This document shows, piece by piece, positions 1-7,613 of a stretch of DNA of 64,000 nucleotides (position 1 is its first letter; each line of letters starts with the position of its first letter). The DNA lies in NCBI RefSeq assembly GCF_013306565.1, contig NZ_PZPO01000002.1, positions 322,501-386,500 on the forward strand, written 5' to 3'. The DNA is from Hyphomicrobium sulfonivorans (GTDB taxonomy: Bacteria > Pseudomonadota > Alphaproteobacteria > Rhizobiales > Hyphomicrobiaceae). The notes beneath the pieces were generated by a model, which was not told the DNA's origin, made no database searches, and worked only from the letters and a program-made list of their open reading frames with translations. Both the position numbers and the translations under genes were made by a program.

Positions 1-1
1 G

Positions 2-304
2 CGCGCGCACATGGCTGCCCTGCGGCATCTGCGCGATGGCGGCACCTCGGAAATCTTCAACTGCGGCTACTCGAAGGGCTTCTCGGTTCTTGAAGTGATC
101 GACGCTGTAAAGCGTGTATCGGGTTCGGACTTTGAGGTGCGTCTGTCGCCGCGCCGGGCTGGCGATCCGGCGGCGATTGTGGCGGCATCGGACAAGATCC
201 GCGTGCGGCTGGGATGGCGCCCCGAATTTGACGATCTGGACACGATCACCCGTAATGCGCTGGCCTGGGAAACGCATCTGAAGCAGTTCAAGGACGCGAG
301 TTGA
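2..304 (+). CDS. galE: UDP-glucose 4-epimerase, C-terminal part (5' end outside window)
   Basis: This is the last 100 codons of a GalE/ExoB-type epimerase, which interconverts UDP-glucose and UDP-galactose in the cytoplasm to supply galactose for surface polysaccharide. The frame is open from base 2. The opening Ala-His-Met-Ala-Ala-Leu resembles the 'ADAHvaAL' helix that ends the substrate domain of GalE. Further on are 'IFNCGYSKGFSVLEVI', the usual 'NLGtGkGySV' motif, and 'RRAGDPAAIVAASDKIRVRLGW', the GalE C-terminal signature RRpGDpa followed by the shifted 'LGW' motif. The catalytic Tyr-x3-Lys and the Rossmann fold lie upstream of the window. A terminator-like hairpin follows. The family is clear; a closely related epimerase with another substrate is possible. 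Confidence 0.88.
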   Translation, partial: RAHMAALRHLRDGGTSEIFNCGYSKGFSVLEVIDAVKRVSGSDFEVRLSPRRAGDPAAIVAASDKIRVRLGWRPEFDDLDTITRNALAWETHLKQFKDAS

Positions 305-376
305 GCGACCGCGCGACATCAAAAGTTAGCGCGTGTTAATGGCGGTTAACGCCCGTTTATCTTGAGGGGCCGAAAA

Positions 377-404
377 ATGCGCCTATTTAAGGCGCATATG
401 TTTT
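377..404 (+). terminator. Intrinsic terminator-like hairpin after galE
   Basis: A perfect 8-bp stem (ATGCGCCT/AGGCGCAT, loop ATTTA) lies at 377-397 and is followed two bases later by TTTT. It stands about 70 bases after the galE stop and before the lytic transglycosylase start, so it probably ends galE transcription. Confidence 0.55.
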
Positions 405-525
405 CGTTGCGGCTTATCCCCGTTCCGATGATCGGGCTGCAATCGGTCAGGTCGATGTTCGGAGCGGGCCGCTCCGCAACAGCCTCGCCGTCCAAGTTCA
501 AATTCACCAGAAGGATCGATCGACG

Positions 526-1794
526 ATGAGCATCCTCCGAAATGGCATGCGCGAAGTCATCTCGCACGCCGTTGCAATGGCCGCTGTCGCCATGCTGCTG
601 ACCGCTGCGGTATCCGCTCCGGCAGCGGCTGAGACCTGGGATGAGTTTGTCAACGGACTGTGGCCTGAAGCTGAGGCGCAGGGTGTCTCGCGCAAGACGT
701 TCGATGATGCCTTCCGTGGTTTGAAGCCCGACCTGTCGCTGCCTGATCTCATCGTGCCGGGCAAGAAGCGTGATGACAGTGCTGGCCAGGCCGAGTTCAC
801 CAAATCGGCGTTTGAATATCTGAACCCGAAGTATCTCTCGTCGCTCTCGGAGAAGGGACGCAAGTTCCTCAAGGACCACGAGAAGGAAATCATCGAGATC
901 GAACGCCGGACAGGCGTTGATCGCTACATCATGGTGGCTATCTGGGGCCGCGAGACGGCATATGGCCGTCACAAGCTTCCGCACGATGCCATCCGGGTGC
1001 TTGCAACGCAGGCCTACACCGGCCGCCGCAAGGACCAGTTCCGCGCTGAAATTCTCGCAGCACTGAAGATGCTGCAGGAAGGCGTGCCGCGCGAGAAGAT
1101 GCGCGCCTCGTGGGCCGGTGCCGTTGGCCAGACGCAGTTCATGCCGACGGAATATTTCCAGCATCTTGAAGACGGCGACGGCGACGGCAAGGTCGACATT
1201 TTCGATTCCGTTCCCGATGCGCTTGCATCCGCTGCGCGCCAGCTTGCCAACAAGGGTTGGGTGCGTGGTCTGCGTTGGGGCTATGAGATTGATCTGCCCG
1301 CAAACGGCGACTGCTCGCTTGAAGGCCCGCCCGGCGAGCGCACCATTGGCGAATGGCGCAAGCTGGGTTTGAAGCGGCACGGCAAGACACCGTTCAAGCC
1401 GGCTGAAGACAGCATCAGCGCCTATCTGATGATGCCATCGGGCTCGTTCGGTCCGGGCTTCCTGGCGACGGAAAACTTCAAGGTCATCCGCCTCTACAAC
1501 ACATCTGACCTCTACGCGCTGTTCGTTGGCGATCTGGCCGACCGGATTGCAGGCGGCGGCGGCTTCCATGTGCCTGCCGCGAAGGTTGCGCAGCCGCGCA
1601 CGGCGCAGGTGAGCGAGATACAGGCGCGGCTTGCCAAGCTTGGCTACGGCATCGACATCGTGGACGGCAAGATCGGGTCCAACACGCGGCGTCAGGTTGG
1701 CACGTATCAGAAGGCGAGCGGCCTGAAGATCACCTGCTGGCCGACCGAAGATGTGCTTAAGAGCCTGCGGGCCAACCCGGCCAGCAACCCATAA
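526..1794 (+). CDS. Secreted lytic murein transglycosylase (MltB/GH103 type) with peptidoglycan-binding domain
   Basis: 422 residues. Residues 1-36 look like a Sec signal peptide ending Ala-Ala-Ala-Glu, so the protein acts in the periplasm. The SLT_2/MltB catalytic domain spans about 37-340. It shows the family motifs 'AIWGRETAYGRH', with the catalytic Glu, and 'GAVGQTQFMPTEY'. Residues 357-418 form a PG_binding_1 repeat ('IQARLAKLGYGIDIVDGKIG'). By family it cleaves the MurNAc-GlcNAc bond of peptidoglycan to give 1,6-anhydro ends, in wall remodelling or turnover. The ATG is preceded by an AGAAGGA ribosome site. It is monocistronic and convergent with the glycosyltransferase at 2198. Length and domain order are normal for alphaproteobacterial members. 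Confidence 0.93.
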   Translation: MSILRNGMREVISHAVAMAAVAMLLTAAVSAPAAAETWDEFVNGLWPEAEAQGVSRKTFDDAFRGLKPDLSLPDLIVPGKKRDDSAGQAEFTKSAFEYLNPKYLSSLSEKGRKFLKDHEKEIIEIERRTGVDRYIMVAIWGRETAYGRHKLPHDAIRVLATQAYTGRRKDQFRAEILAALKMLQEGVPREKMRASWAGAVGQTQFMPTEYFQHLEDGDGDGKVDIFDSVPDALASAARQLANKGWVRGLRWGYEIDLPANGDCSLEGPPGERTIGEWRKLGLKRHGKTPFKPAEDSISAYLMMPSGSFGPGFLATENFKVIRLYNTSDLYALFVGDLADRIAGGGGFHVPAAKVAQPRTAQVSEIQARLAKLGYGIDIVDGKIGSNTRRQVGTYQKASGLKITCWPTEDVLKSLRANPASNP

Positions 1795-1806
1795 CAAGAG
1801 ATGCTG

Positions 1807-1850
1807 GCACCAGCGACTCCGCTCCGCGGAGCTGGCCGCCGGTGCATGAT
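1807..1850 (-). repeat. REP-like palindrome, divergent copy in reverse orientation
   Basis: Read on the minus strand this matches the 45-base unit found twice at 59767-59864, with about six mismatches. The arms still pair: an outer G:C pair of the 59.8-kb copies has become A:T by changes in both arms (GCACC opposite GGTGC), and the inner arms remain near-complementary. The hairpin rather than the exact sequence therefore appears conserved. It lies between two gene 3' ends, the usual place for REP elements. Confidence 0.7.
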
Positions 1851-2139
1851 GGCATCGCATCCGCAGCGGCCCCGCGCGCAGGAACATTGCAGATCCTGCG
1901 CGCTTCACCCGTTGTGGCGATCCCGCCCCCCCCCTCGCCGGGAAGGCGATATGGGACGCGACCGCTTGCGCTAGAAAACCGCGGGCCATGTCGCTGCTGG
2001 TCGCCTAACTAAACGTCCTCCCGGCGCAGGCCGGGGTCTACGCAAATCTGCGCCATGATGCGGCTGGAAGGATGCTCTTCCGGCACCGCACATGCTATTT
2101 CAGCTGATTGAGCGTTGAAGCTGGGTTCCGCAACAGTCT

Positions 2140-2179
2140 GCACCGGCGGCCGGCTCCCCAGCGGGGAGTCGCCGAGCGC
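2140..2179 (+). repeat. REP-like palindrome, diverged copy
   Basis: This is a diverged copy of the same unit in the orientation of the 59.8-kb copies. It shares GGCGGCCGGCTCC and GAGTCGC. The inner stem has changed from CTCCGC/GCGGAG to CTCCCC/GGGGAG, a compensatory pair of changes. It lies 18 bases beyond the 3' end of the glycosyltransferase. With 1807-1850 it forms an inverted pair about 330 bases apart. Confidence 0.6.
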
Positions 2180-2197
2180 CCAAAAAAGAAGAGCCGA

Positions 2198-3388
2198 TTA
2201 GCGCAGCGCCGCCATCTGCGTGTTGAGCAGGCTGTCGTAGACTTCGAGCGTCTGCTGTTTCATCTGCTCCAGTGAATAGGACGTCAGCACGTGCTGGCGC
2301 GCGCGTGCGCCCATCTGCGCGCGTTCGGCCGCCGACATCGAAAGCGCTTCACCGATGGCCTTTGCCAGCGCGGCTTCATCACCCGGTGGAACCAGCCATC
2401 CGGTGGCGCGATCGGCAGGACAGCCAGGACGTCCGCGCACGGTTTCAGGTGGGGCGCCGATTTCGGTTGCGATCACCGGCGTCGCCATCACCTGCGCCTC
2501 GGTGGCGGTGCGTCCGAATGCTTCGGGCTCGATGGACGCTACAACGGAAACATGGGAAGCGCACAGCGCGGCGGGCATGTCGCCCTCGTGGCCGACGAGA
2601 CGCACGCGATCCTTAAGGCCCGCGTCATTGATCTGCTGCTGCAAGGCATCCCGATAGGCGCTGCGGTTCTGTGCATCGCCCGCCAGAATGAACACGACAT
2701 CGTCGATCGTATTGCCACGGGCAAGCAGCTCCGCCGCGCCGATAACGACCTTTTGTCCCTTCCACGCGGTGAGACGTGCTGCATGCAACACGACGCGCTG
2801 GCCCGGTTCGACACCCCAGCGGCGGCGCACGGCGGCGACGCGTTCGGGCTCAACCGCTTCAGGATTGAAGTGGGCGCCATCGACGCCGCGATAGATCACC
2901 CGCAGTTTGGCGCCGGGGGTGCCGTAGCGCATGCGGATGAGGTCGCTGGTGTAATGGGAATTGGCGATGACGATGTCGCCGCGCGCCATGACGCTGTTGT
3001 AGAGGCTCTTTAAGGATGACTTTTCAGAATAGGCGCCATGGTAGGTGGTGACGTAGGGCACGCCGGTGCGGCGAGCGGCCAGCAAGGCGCTCCAGGCGGG
3101 GGCGCGGCTACGTGCGTGGATGAGATCGACGCCATCCTGGCGCACAATGCCGGCGATGAGATGGGCGTTCCAGATGATGTGCAGAGGGTTCTTGGTGGCG
3201 GCGGCAAAAAACCGTACATCGGCGCCGGTGTCGCGTAGCCGTTGCACCATGCGTCCGCCCTCGGTCAGAACGATGCACCGCCCGCCTGCGGACTGGACGG
3301 CATCGGCAATCTCTATGGTAGAGAGTTCCGCGCCGCCGGTATCAAGCTCCGGTATGATCTGAAGTACGGTCGGGCGCTTCTCGGCCAC
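2198..3388 (-). CDS. Glycosyltransferase family 4 (GT-B fold)
   Basis: 396 residues, no signal peptide or membrane segment. The N-terminal half begins 'VLQIIPELDTGGAELSTIEIA', the GT4 acceptor-domain opening. The C-terminal half has the donor-binding pattern 'RVVLHAARLTAWKGQK', then 'EAFGRTATEAQVMATPVIAT', the E-x7-E motif that contacts the nucleotide sugar. By family it transfers a sugar from an NDP-sugar with retention, at the cytoplasmic face of the inner membrane, probably for lipopolysaccharide core or a capsule. Donor and acceptor cannot be told from sequence. galE lies about 2 kb away, so galactose is one possibility. It is divergent from the hydrolase gene with only 35 bases between starts. 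Confidence 0.9.
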   Translation of the reverse strand: MAEKRPTVLQIIPELDTGGAELSTIEIADAVQSAGGRCIVLTEGGRMVQRLRDTGADVRFFAAATKNPLHIIWNAHLIAGIVRQDGVDLIHARSRAPAWSALLAARRTGVPYVTTYHGAYSEKSSLKSLYNSVMARGDIVIANSHYTSDLIRMRYGTPGAKLRVIYRGVDGAHFNPEAVEPERVAAVRRRWGVEPGQRVVLHAARLTAWKGQKVVIGAAELLARGNTIDDVVFILAGDAQNRSAYRDALQQQINDAGLKDRVRLVGHEGDMPAALCASHVSVVASIEPEAFGRTATEAQVMATPVIATEIGAPPETVRGRPGCPADRATGWLVPPGDEAALAKAIGEALSMSAAERAQMGARARQHVLTSYSLEQMKQQTLEVYDSLLNTQMAALR

Positions 3389-3423
3389 AAGCTAGTCCTC
3401 CGCCATCGAAAGGGTTGTTTAGA

Positions 3424-4239
3424 TTGAGTGAGAGCCAACCGCAATTCCTCCAATTGGGTCGAGGTGAAACTGTTTCGGAGCGACGCATCGCCTATCGGGC
3501 CGATCCGCCGGCTGCGGGCAATGCCGAGGGCATCAGCCTGTTTTGGCTGTCGGGCTACAAGTCTGACATGGGCAGCACGAAGGCCACCGAACTGGCAGCC
3601 TTTGCGGCGGCTAACGGCTATGGCTGCACCCGCTTTGACTATTCGGGCCATGGCATTTCCAGCGGCGAATTTGAGAATGGCACGATCGGCTCGTGGCTGG
3701 AAGAAGCGCTGACGGTGTTCCGCACCGTTACCAGCGGGCGCCAGATCGTGGTTGGTTCCAGCATGGGCGGCTACATCGCGCTGTTGATGCTGCGCCGTCT
3801 GCTGGCGATTGCGCCGGAGCAGGCTGCACGCATCGCGGGCGTTGTGCTGATCGCGCCGGCCTGGGACATGACCGAAGAGCTGATGTGGAAGCAGTTCGAT
3901 CAGAAGGCGCGGCGCGATCTGGAAGAGACGGGCGTGTTTCTGCTGCCGTCGGAATATGGTGAGCCCTATGCGATATCCCGCGCACTGATTGAAGAGGGAC
4001 GCAGCCATCTGATGGGGCGCCGGCCGTTCGATCCGGGCCGTCCGGTTGTCATTCTGCAGGGGCGCTTCGATACGTCGGTTCCGATCAGCCATTCGCGCGC
4101 GCTGGTGGGTGTGCTGGAAGGTGGCTGGGCGGAGTTTGTAGAAATTCCAGACGGCGATCATCGGTTGTCGCGGCCGCAGGATATATCGCTTCTTTTTACC
4201 AAAATCGACGAGATGATCGTGCGGGCGAATTTCAAGTAG
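3424..4239 (+). CDS. Alpha/beta hydrolase
   Basis: 271 residues from the TTG at 3424. A second in-frame TTG at 3415 is less likely because AAAGGG sits directly against it, but lies nine bases before 3424. The fold is shown by 'GYKSDMGSTKATELAAFAA', 'RFDYSGHGISSG' and the nucleophile elbow Gly-Ser-Ser-Met-Gly ('VVGSSMGGYIAL'). 'LQGRFDTSVP' carries the acid Asp, and 'IPDGDHRLSRPQDI' the catalytic His. It resembles the cytoplasmic ABHD10/acyl-esterase-like hydrolases common in alphaproteobacteria. Those are esterases or thioesterases, but the substrate here is unknown. It stands alone, divergent from the GT4 gene. Confidence 0.85.
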   Translation: MSESQPQFLQLGRGETVSERRIAYRADPPAAGNAEGISLFWLSGYKSDMGSTKATELAAFAAANGYGCTRFDYSGHGISSGEFENGTIGSWLEEALTVFRTVTSGRQIVVGSSMGGYIALLMLRRLLAIAPEQAARIAGVVLIAPAWDMTEELMWKQFDQKARRDLEETGVFLLPSEYGEPYAISRALIEEGRSHLMGRRPFDPGRPVVILQGRFDTSVPISHSRALVGVLEGGWAEFVEIPDGDHRLSRPQDISLLFTKIDEMIVRANFK

Positions 4240-4867
4240 CCGGAGAGAAAAAAGAGGGATCGACAGAAGCTTCGGTCCGTGGAAAGCTGGTGTTCGAGTG
4301 ATGGAATGCGAGCACCGCCATGACGAATGCGGGCCCTGGCGCCCTCAGAGTCGCATGTGAATTTTTCTCTCATCCCGCGGTGATTGCCGCCGTCGGAGCC
4401 GAAGTCGAGTTCGGCCTGAACGTCAAAAGCACGCGGTGGAACCCGGCAGACATTGCAGCGGGCCACCGCGGTGCTCACCAAGCTTCAAAACACAATTCGC
4501 ACCACGATCGGCGATCGGTTCATCCGCACGCGCAGCTAACGTTGCAGCGCACGGGGAAGGCTTTCGCTTGTTGTCAGCCGTTGCAGATGTCGACGCCGCA
4601 AGCACGCGCGGTGACGCTGTCGTCGTATCCGGTCAATCCAAAACACCAGGAGGACAATTGCATCGCAATGCGATGCTGCGCGTCGCGTGAACCAAAAAAT
4701 CGAACTGTGGTTGCAGCAGAGGAGTTCAACGTGCGCACGACAATTAAAATTGCCGCCAATGTTGGAGGATTTGCGCGACATCAATGATCACACCGTCGCC
4801 TTAGAGCGACCATGGATTTGCGCTGAATTTTACGATTGTCACGATCACAGAAAACAGGAGAGCGCCT
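4240..4867. other. Long non-coding stretch before the hibernation-factor gene
   Basis: I find no convincing gene in these 628 bases. The open frames present (for example 4320-4787 plus and 4158-4481 minus) match nothing I know and have scattered rare residues. Two elements stand out: an AGGAGG at 4648-4653 with no gene behind it, and a perfect 17-base odd palindrome at 4660-4676 (arms GCATCGCA/TGCGATGC). The stretch could hold the promoter and a long leader of the gene at 4868, or be a decayed gene. Confidence 0.5.
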
Positions 4868-5449
4868 ATGGAGAGAGCCCTGCAAATCGTCTTCAAGAAC
4901 GTGGAGAGCTCAGCTTCCCTGGAGAATATGATCCGCATGCGAGCGGACCGTTTGAAGAAGTTCCACCCCAACATCATTGGCGCGCGCGTGGTGGTGAGCG
5001 TGCCGCACCGCGCGTCGGAAGCCGGCAAGCTTCCGCTCGGCATCGCGGTTGAGGTGGAGGTGCCAGGTCACAACACGGTTGTGGCCAAGGGCGAGCAGGA
5101 GCGCGCCGACGCCAAGGGCGAAAATACGGCGGTGGTGAACCGCGTGTTCGAGGCGATCGAGCGGCAGCTCGGCCAGATCATGGCGACGCGTAAGGGGGCC
5201 GTGAAGCAACACGCCTCGGCTGGCGATACCGGCATCGTGGTGCGGATGTTCCCGGATGAGGACTATGGCTTCATCGAGGTTAAGGGCTCGCCGGACCTCT
5301 ATTTTTCCCGTGATGCCTGCGGTAACGGGGCGTTCGAGGACATAAAGGTGGGGGCGATGGTGCACGTGCTGCGCTCGCCGGCGGAAGGGCCGATGGGGCC
5401 GCAGGCAAGTTCGGTCAAGCTGCTGGACGCCGCCCGCAGTCCTTCATGA
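4868..5449 (+). CDS. Ribosome hibernation factor (HPF/RaiA family) fused to a cold-shock domain
   Basis: 193 residues. Residues 1 to about 105 are an HPF/RaiA (sigma-54 modulation protein) domain: 'MERALQIVFKNVESSASLEN' and the beta-alpha-beta pattern through 'ERADAKGENTAVVNRVFEAI'. Residues 120-188 are a cold-shock/OB domain with RNP-like motifs 'YGFIEV' and 'DLYFSRDA'. HPF proteins bind the 30S decoding region and silence ribosomes in stationary phase; cold-shock domains bind single-stranded RNA. The start has AGGAG seven bases upstream. It stands alone. The canonical hpf place between rpoN and ptsN in this window is empty, so this may be the cell's hibernation factor or an additional one. 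Confidence 0.88.
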   Translation: MERALQIVFKNVESSASLENMIRMRADRLKKFHPNIIGARVVVSVPHRASEAGKLPLGIAVEVEVPGHNTVVAKGEQERADAKGENTAVVNRVFEAIERQLGQIMATRKGAVKQHASAGDTGIVVRMFPDEDYGFIEVKGSPDLYFSRDACGNGAFEDIKVGAMVHVLRSPAEGPMGPQASSVKLLDAARSPS

Positions 5450-5521
5450 TGTTGCGAACAAGCATCCGTCGTCTTTCTCCGCCATGCTAAAGGAGGTGCA
5501 GGGATAACAGGGGAGGCACGG

Positions 5522-6904
5522 ATGCTGCAGACAACGCCCGGCGGCAGGCTGGCGGAGGATTTGGCGCGGATCGAGGAGATCGCAGCGCGTCCGGCAGCCA
5601 CCGCACGGGAACTGGCAGCGAACCTGAATGAGCTCTATGCGGCGACGTATGAGCTTTGTCTCGACCGCTACGAGCTCGACACGCTGCTGCACTCGGCGCC
5701 GGAAATTGCGCAGGCCATCTTTGCGATGCGCCTCCGTCTGCGCAGCCAGATTGCCGACTGGCACGCGCGCGGATTTCTGACGCGGCCGGGCGAGCGCGCA
5801 TTGCGCAACGCGCTGCGCATTGCTCGCTATGTCACCGACATGATGGGCGAGATCAACATCCGCTACGCCCAGCTCGGCCCGAACGAGAAAACGCTGCGCG
5901 GCTTCAGCGGCCGAAGCTTCAACACATTCGTCAATCCGAAATTCGAGACCGGCGAGGACATCGATTTCCGCACCGGCGATCTGCTGCTGATGCGCGGCAT
6001 GGCGCACAACAGCGCCGCGATTGCGCGTATCGGCGATGTCGACAGCCAGTTCAGTCATCTGGCGATGATCTATACCGACGCCAACGGCAAGCATTGGGTG
6101 GTGGAAGCGCTGATTGAAACGGGCTCGGTTATCAATCCGCTGTCCGAAACGCTGCACCACGGGCTTGGCCGCTGCATCGTGTTCCGCCATCGCGATCCGG
6201 AACTGGCGGCGCGCGCGGCGGCGATGATCTATCAAACCATCGCCAAGTCGCATCAGAAGCGCAACGGCCACATCTGGTACGACTTCTCGATGGAGCTGGA
6301 GGGCAACAAGGAGCTTTTTTGCTCCAAGCTGGTGCGTGAGGCGTTCCGGCTGGGCAGCGAGAACAAGGTCGCGCTACCGACATTCATGACGCGCTTCGAC
6401 ATGCGCAACCGCGACTTCGTGGATCGCATCGGCGTAACTGCGCGCGAAACGTTCGCGCCCGCCGACATCGAAATGGAGCCCGACTTCGACGTGGTGGCGG
6501 AGTGGCAGGACTATCGCGTCACCTCGCGCCTGCGGTTGCAGGATCTGCTGATGGATCAGCTGTTCCACTGGATGGAAACGCACGACTATCGGTTCGAGGA
6601 AGATTTTCCGATCCGCCTGATCGGCTGGATGGGGCAGATGTCGGGCCAGCTTTCGACGCGCGCCAAGCAACTGATCGCCGATGTGGTGCCGACCGTGCCG
6701 CCGAATATGACGCGCTCTGCGATCAAGGCGGTGGCGATGCTGCATCGGACGGCCGAGCCGCTGCTGGATGAATTGCAGGCGCTGGAGCGTCGCCGCATTG
6801 ACCGCACCGGTCGGCCGCTGCATCCGCGCGAGGTTTATGATTTCCTGGAAACGAAGCGCGAAAGTTCGAACGGCGCGATCGGCTATCTGGCGACGGCGCG
6901 GTGA
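5522..6904 (+). CDS. YiiX/YebB-like permuted-papain (NlpC/P60 superfamily) cysteine hydrolase
   Basis: 460 residues, no signal peptide. The recognisable domain spans about 145-310: 'GEDIDFRTGDLLLMRG', then 'SQFSHLAMIYTD' with the catalytic His, and 'KELFCSKLVREAF' with the catalytic Cys after it. This His-before-Cys order defines the circularly permuted papain-like family (YiiX/YebB, C92). The flanking regions (1-140, and 310-460 rich in helix) are not familiar to me and make it about twice the size of a minimal member. Known relatives hydrolyse amide or thioester bonds, in some cases of lipids or peptidoglycan; the substrate here is unknown. GGGGAGG precedes the ATG. It is followed within 11 bases by an unrelated-looking orphan gene. 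Confidence 0.85.
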   Translation: MLQTTPGGRLAEDLARIEEIAARPAATARELAANLNELYAATYELCLDRYELDTLLHSAPEIAQAIFAMRLRLRSQIADWHARGFLTRPGERALRNALRIARYVTDMMGEINIRYAQLGPNEKTLRGFSGRSFNTFVNPKFETGEDIDFRTGDLLLMRGMAHNSAAIARIGDVDSQFSHLAMIYTDANGKHWVVEALIETGSVINPLSETLHHGLGRCIVFRHRDPELAARAAAMIYQTIAKSHQKRNGHIWYDFSMELEGNKELFCSKLVREAFRLGSENKVALPTFMTRFDMRNRDFVDRIGVTARETFAPADIEMEPDFDVVAEWQDYRVTSRLRLQDLLMDQLFHWMETHDYRFEEDFPIRLIGWMGQMSGQLSTRAKQLIADVVPTVPPNMTRSAIKAVAMLHRTAEPLLDELQALERRRIDRTGRPLHPREVYDFLETKRESSNGAIGYLATAR

Positions 6905-6914
6905 ATATAGCGCG

Positions 6915-7433
6915 ATGAACTATTTTCACACGGACATGCGTCCCCCGGACTCTACGGGCGCGCCCTTGAAACCGTTAGATATTGTAATCTTGGGGGAAAT
7001 TCCCGAGCACTACTGGGTCGACAGTGAGGATCAATCGCTCAGAAATTACGCAGGGTGCTATGGCTTGGTGACCTATCGCGGTGAGGGTCCAGTTTTTGAT
7101 CCATACTACTTGGGGGACCATAGTCATCCGGGCTGGGTGAATGGAGATGGGAGCGTCGTTAATGTTTTGAGCCGTCGTCTTTGTGACAACGCGATCTGCT
7201 CCGCGGAATTTTGGATGCCTCCGGCGAATTTGCAGAAGATTCCCTATAACTCGCTGATAGTCGACTTGTTTGCTCAATATCCTTGGGAAATGAACGATAC
7301 AACCGGGCCAAGTAGCCGCCTATTCATTACAAACAAAGTGCAGGAATTCGCCTACCTAAAACGCATATTAGAAACTCCGTTAGACCGACTGCAACGCGCG
7401 CACGCGGCTGCTGTTGCGATGCTCGATGAGTAG
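6915..7433 (+). CDS. Orphan protein of unknown function, A+T-richer than neighbours
   Basis: 172 residues from the ATG at 6915, ten bases after the stop of the preceding hydrolase; a longer upstream frame only overlaps that gene. I do not recognise the protein. It is soluble, acidic and aromatic-rich ('GEIPEHYWVDSEDQ', 'EFWMPPANLQKIPYNSLIVD'), with five Tyr/Trp/Phe clusters and a helical C-terminus ('AYLKRILETPLDRLQRA'). Codon use is unlike its neighbours: many A/T third positions such as TTA, ATA and AAT. That suggests recent arrival. Size and composition would fit an immunity-type or single-domain accessory protein, but nothing proves this. Confidence 0.65.
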   Translation: MNYFHTDMRPPDSTGAPLKPLDIVILGEIPEHYWVDSEDQSLRNYAGCYGLVTYRGEGPVFDPYYLGDHSHPGWVNGDGSVVNVLSRRLCDNAICSAEFWMPPANLQKIPYNSLIVDLFAQYPWEMNDTTGPSSRLFITNKVQEFAYLKRILETPLDRLQRAHAAAVAMLDE

Positions 7434-7613
7434 CACGACACGCTCAAATTACCGAGATGACGGGCGGGGGTGCGGCTCGCTGAGACTTACCCGTGGCTAG
7501 CATTCGGGAAGAGTAACCGCTCCTTTGGGACTTTCTCAAACGCGCGAGATACTCCAAGCGCTTTACCACGGTGGCGATGCGCCGATTGGCCAGGCCGCCG
7601 CCGACGTAATTCA

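Larger units (their letters stand above)
1795..2197. other. Convergent intergenic region with two REP-like palindromes
   Basis: There is no credible coding frame here. The stretch separates the 3' ends of two convergent genes. It carries two oppositely oriented members of the palindromic repeat family annotated separately (1807-1850 and 2140-2179). Between them are a cytosine run near 1924 and GC-rich sequence with no feature I can name. Confidence 0.6.

Noticed and set aside
346-1989. 547-codon open frame on the minus strand
   Set aside because: It lies antisense to the lytic transglycosylase gene, whose frame shows clear family motifs and a signal peptide; the minus frame has no recognisable motif and Arg/Ala/His-rich shadow composition.
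4320-4787. 155-codon open frame before the hibernation-factor gene
   Set aside because: No familiar motif, erratic composition with many Cys, His and Gln, and no ribosome site; treated as non-coding.
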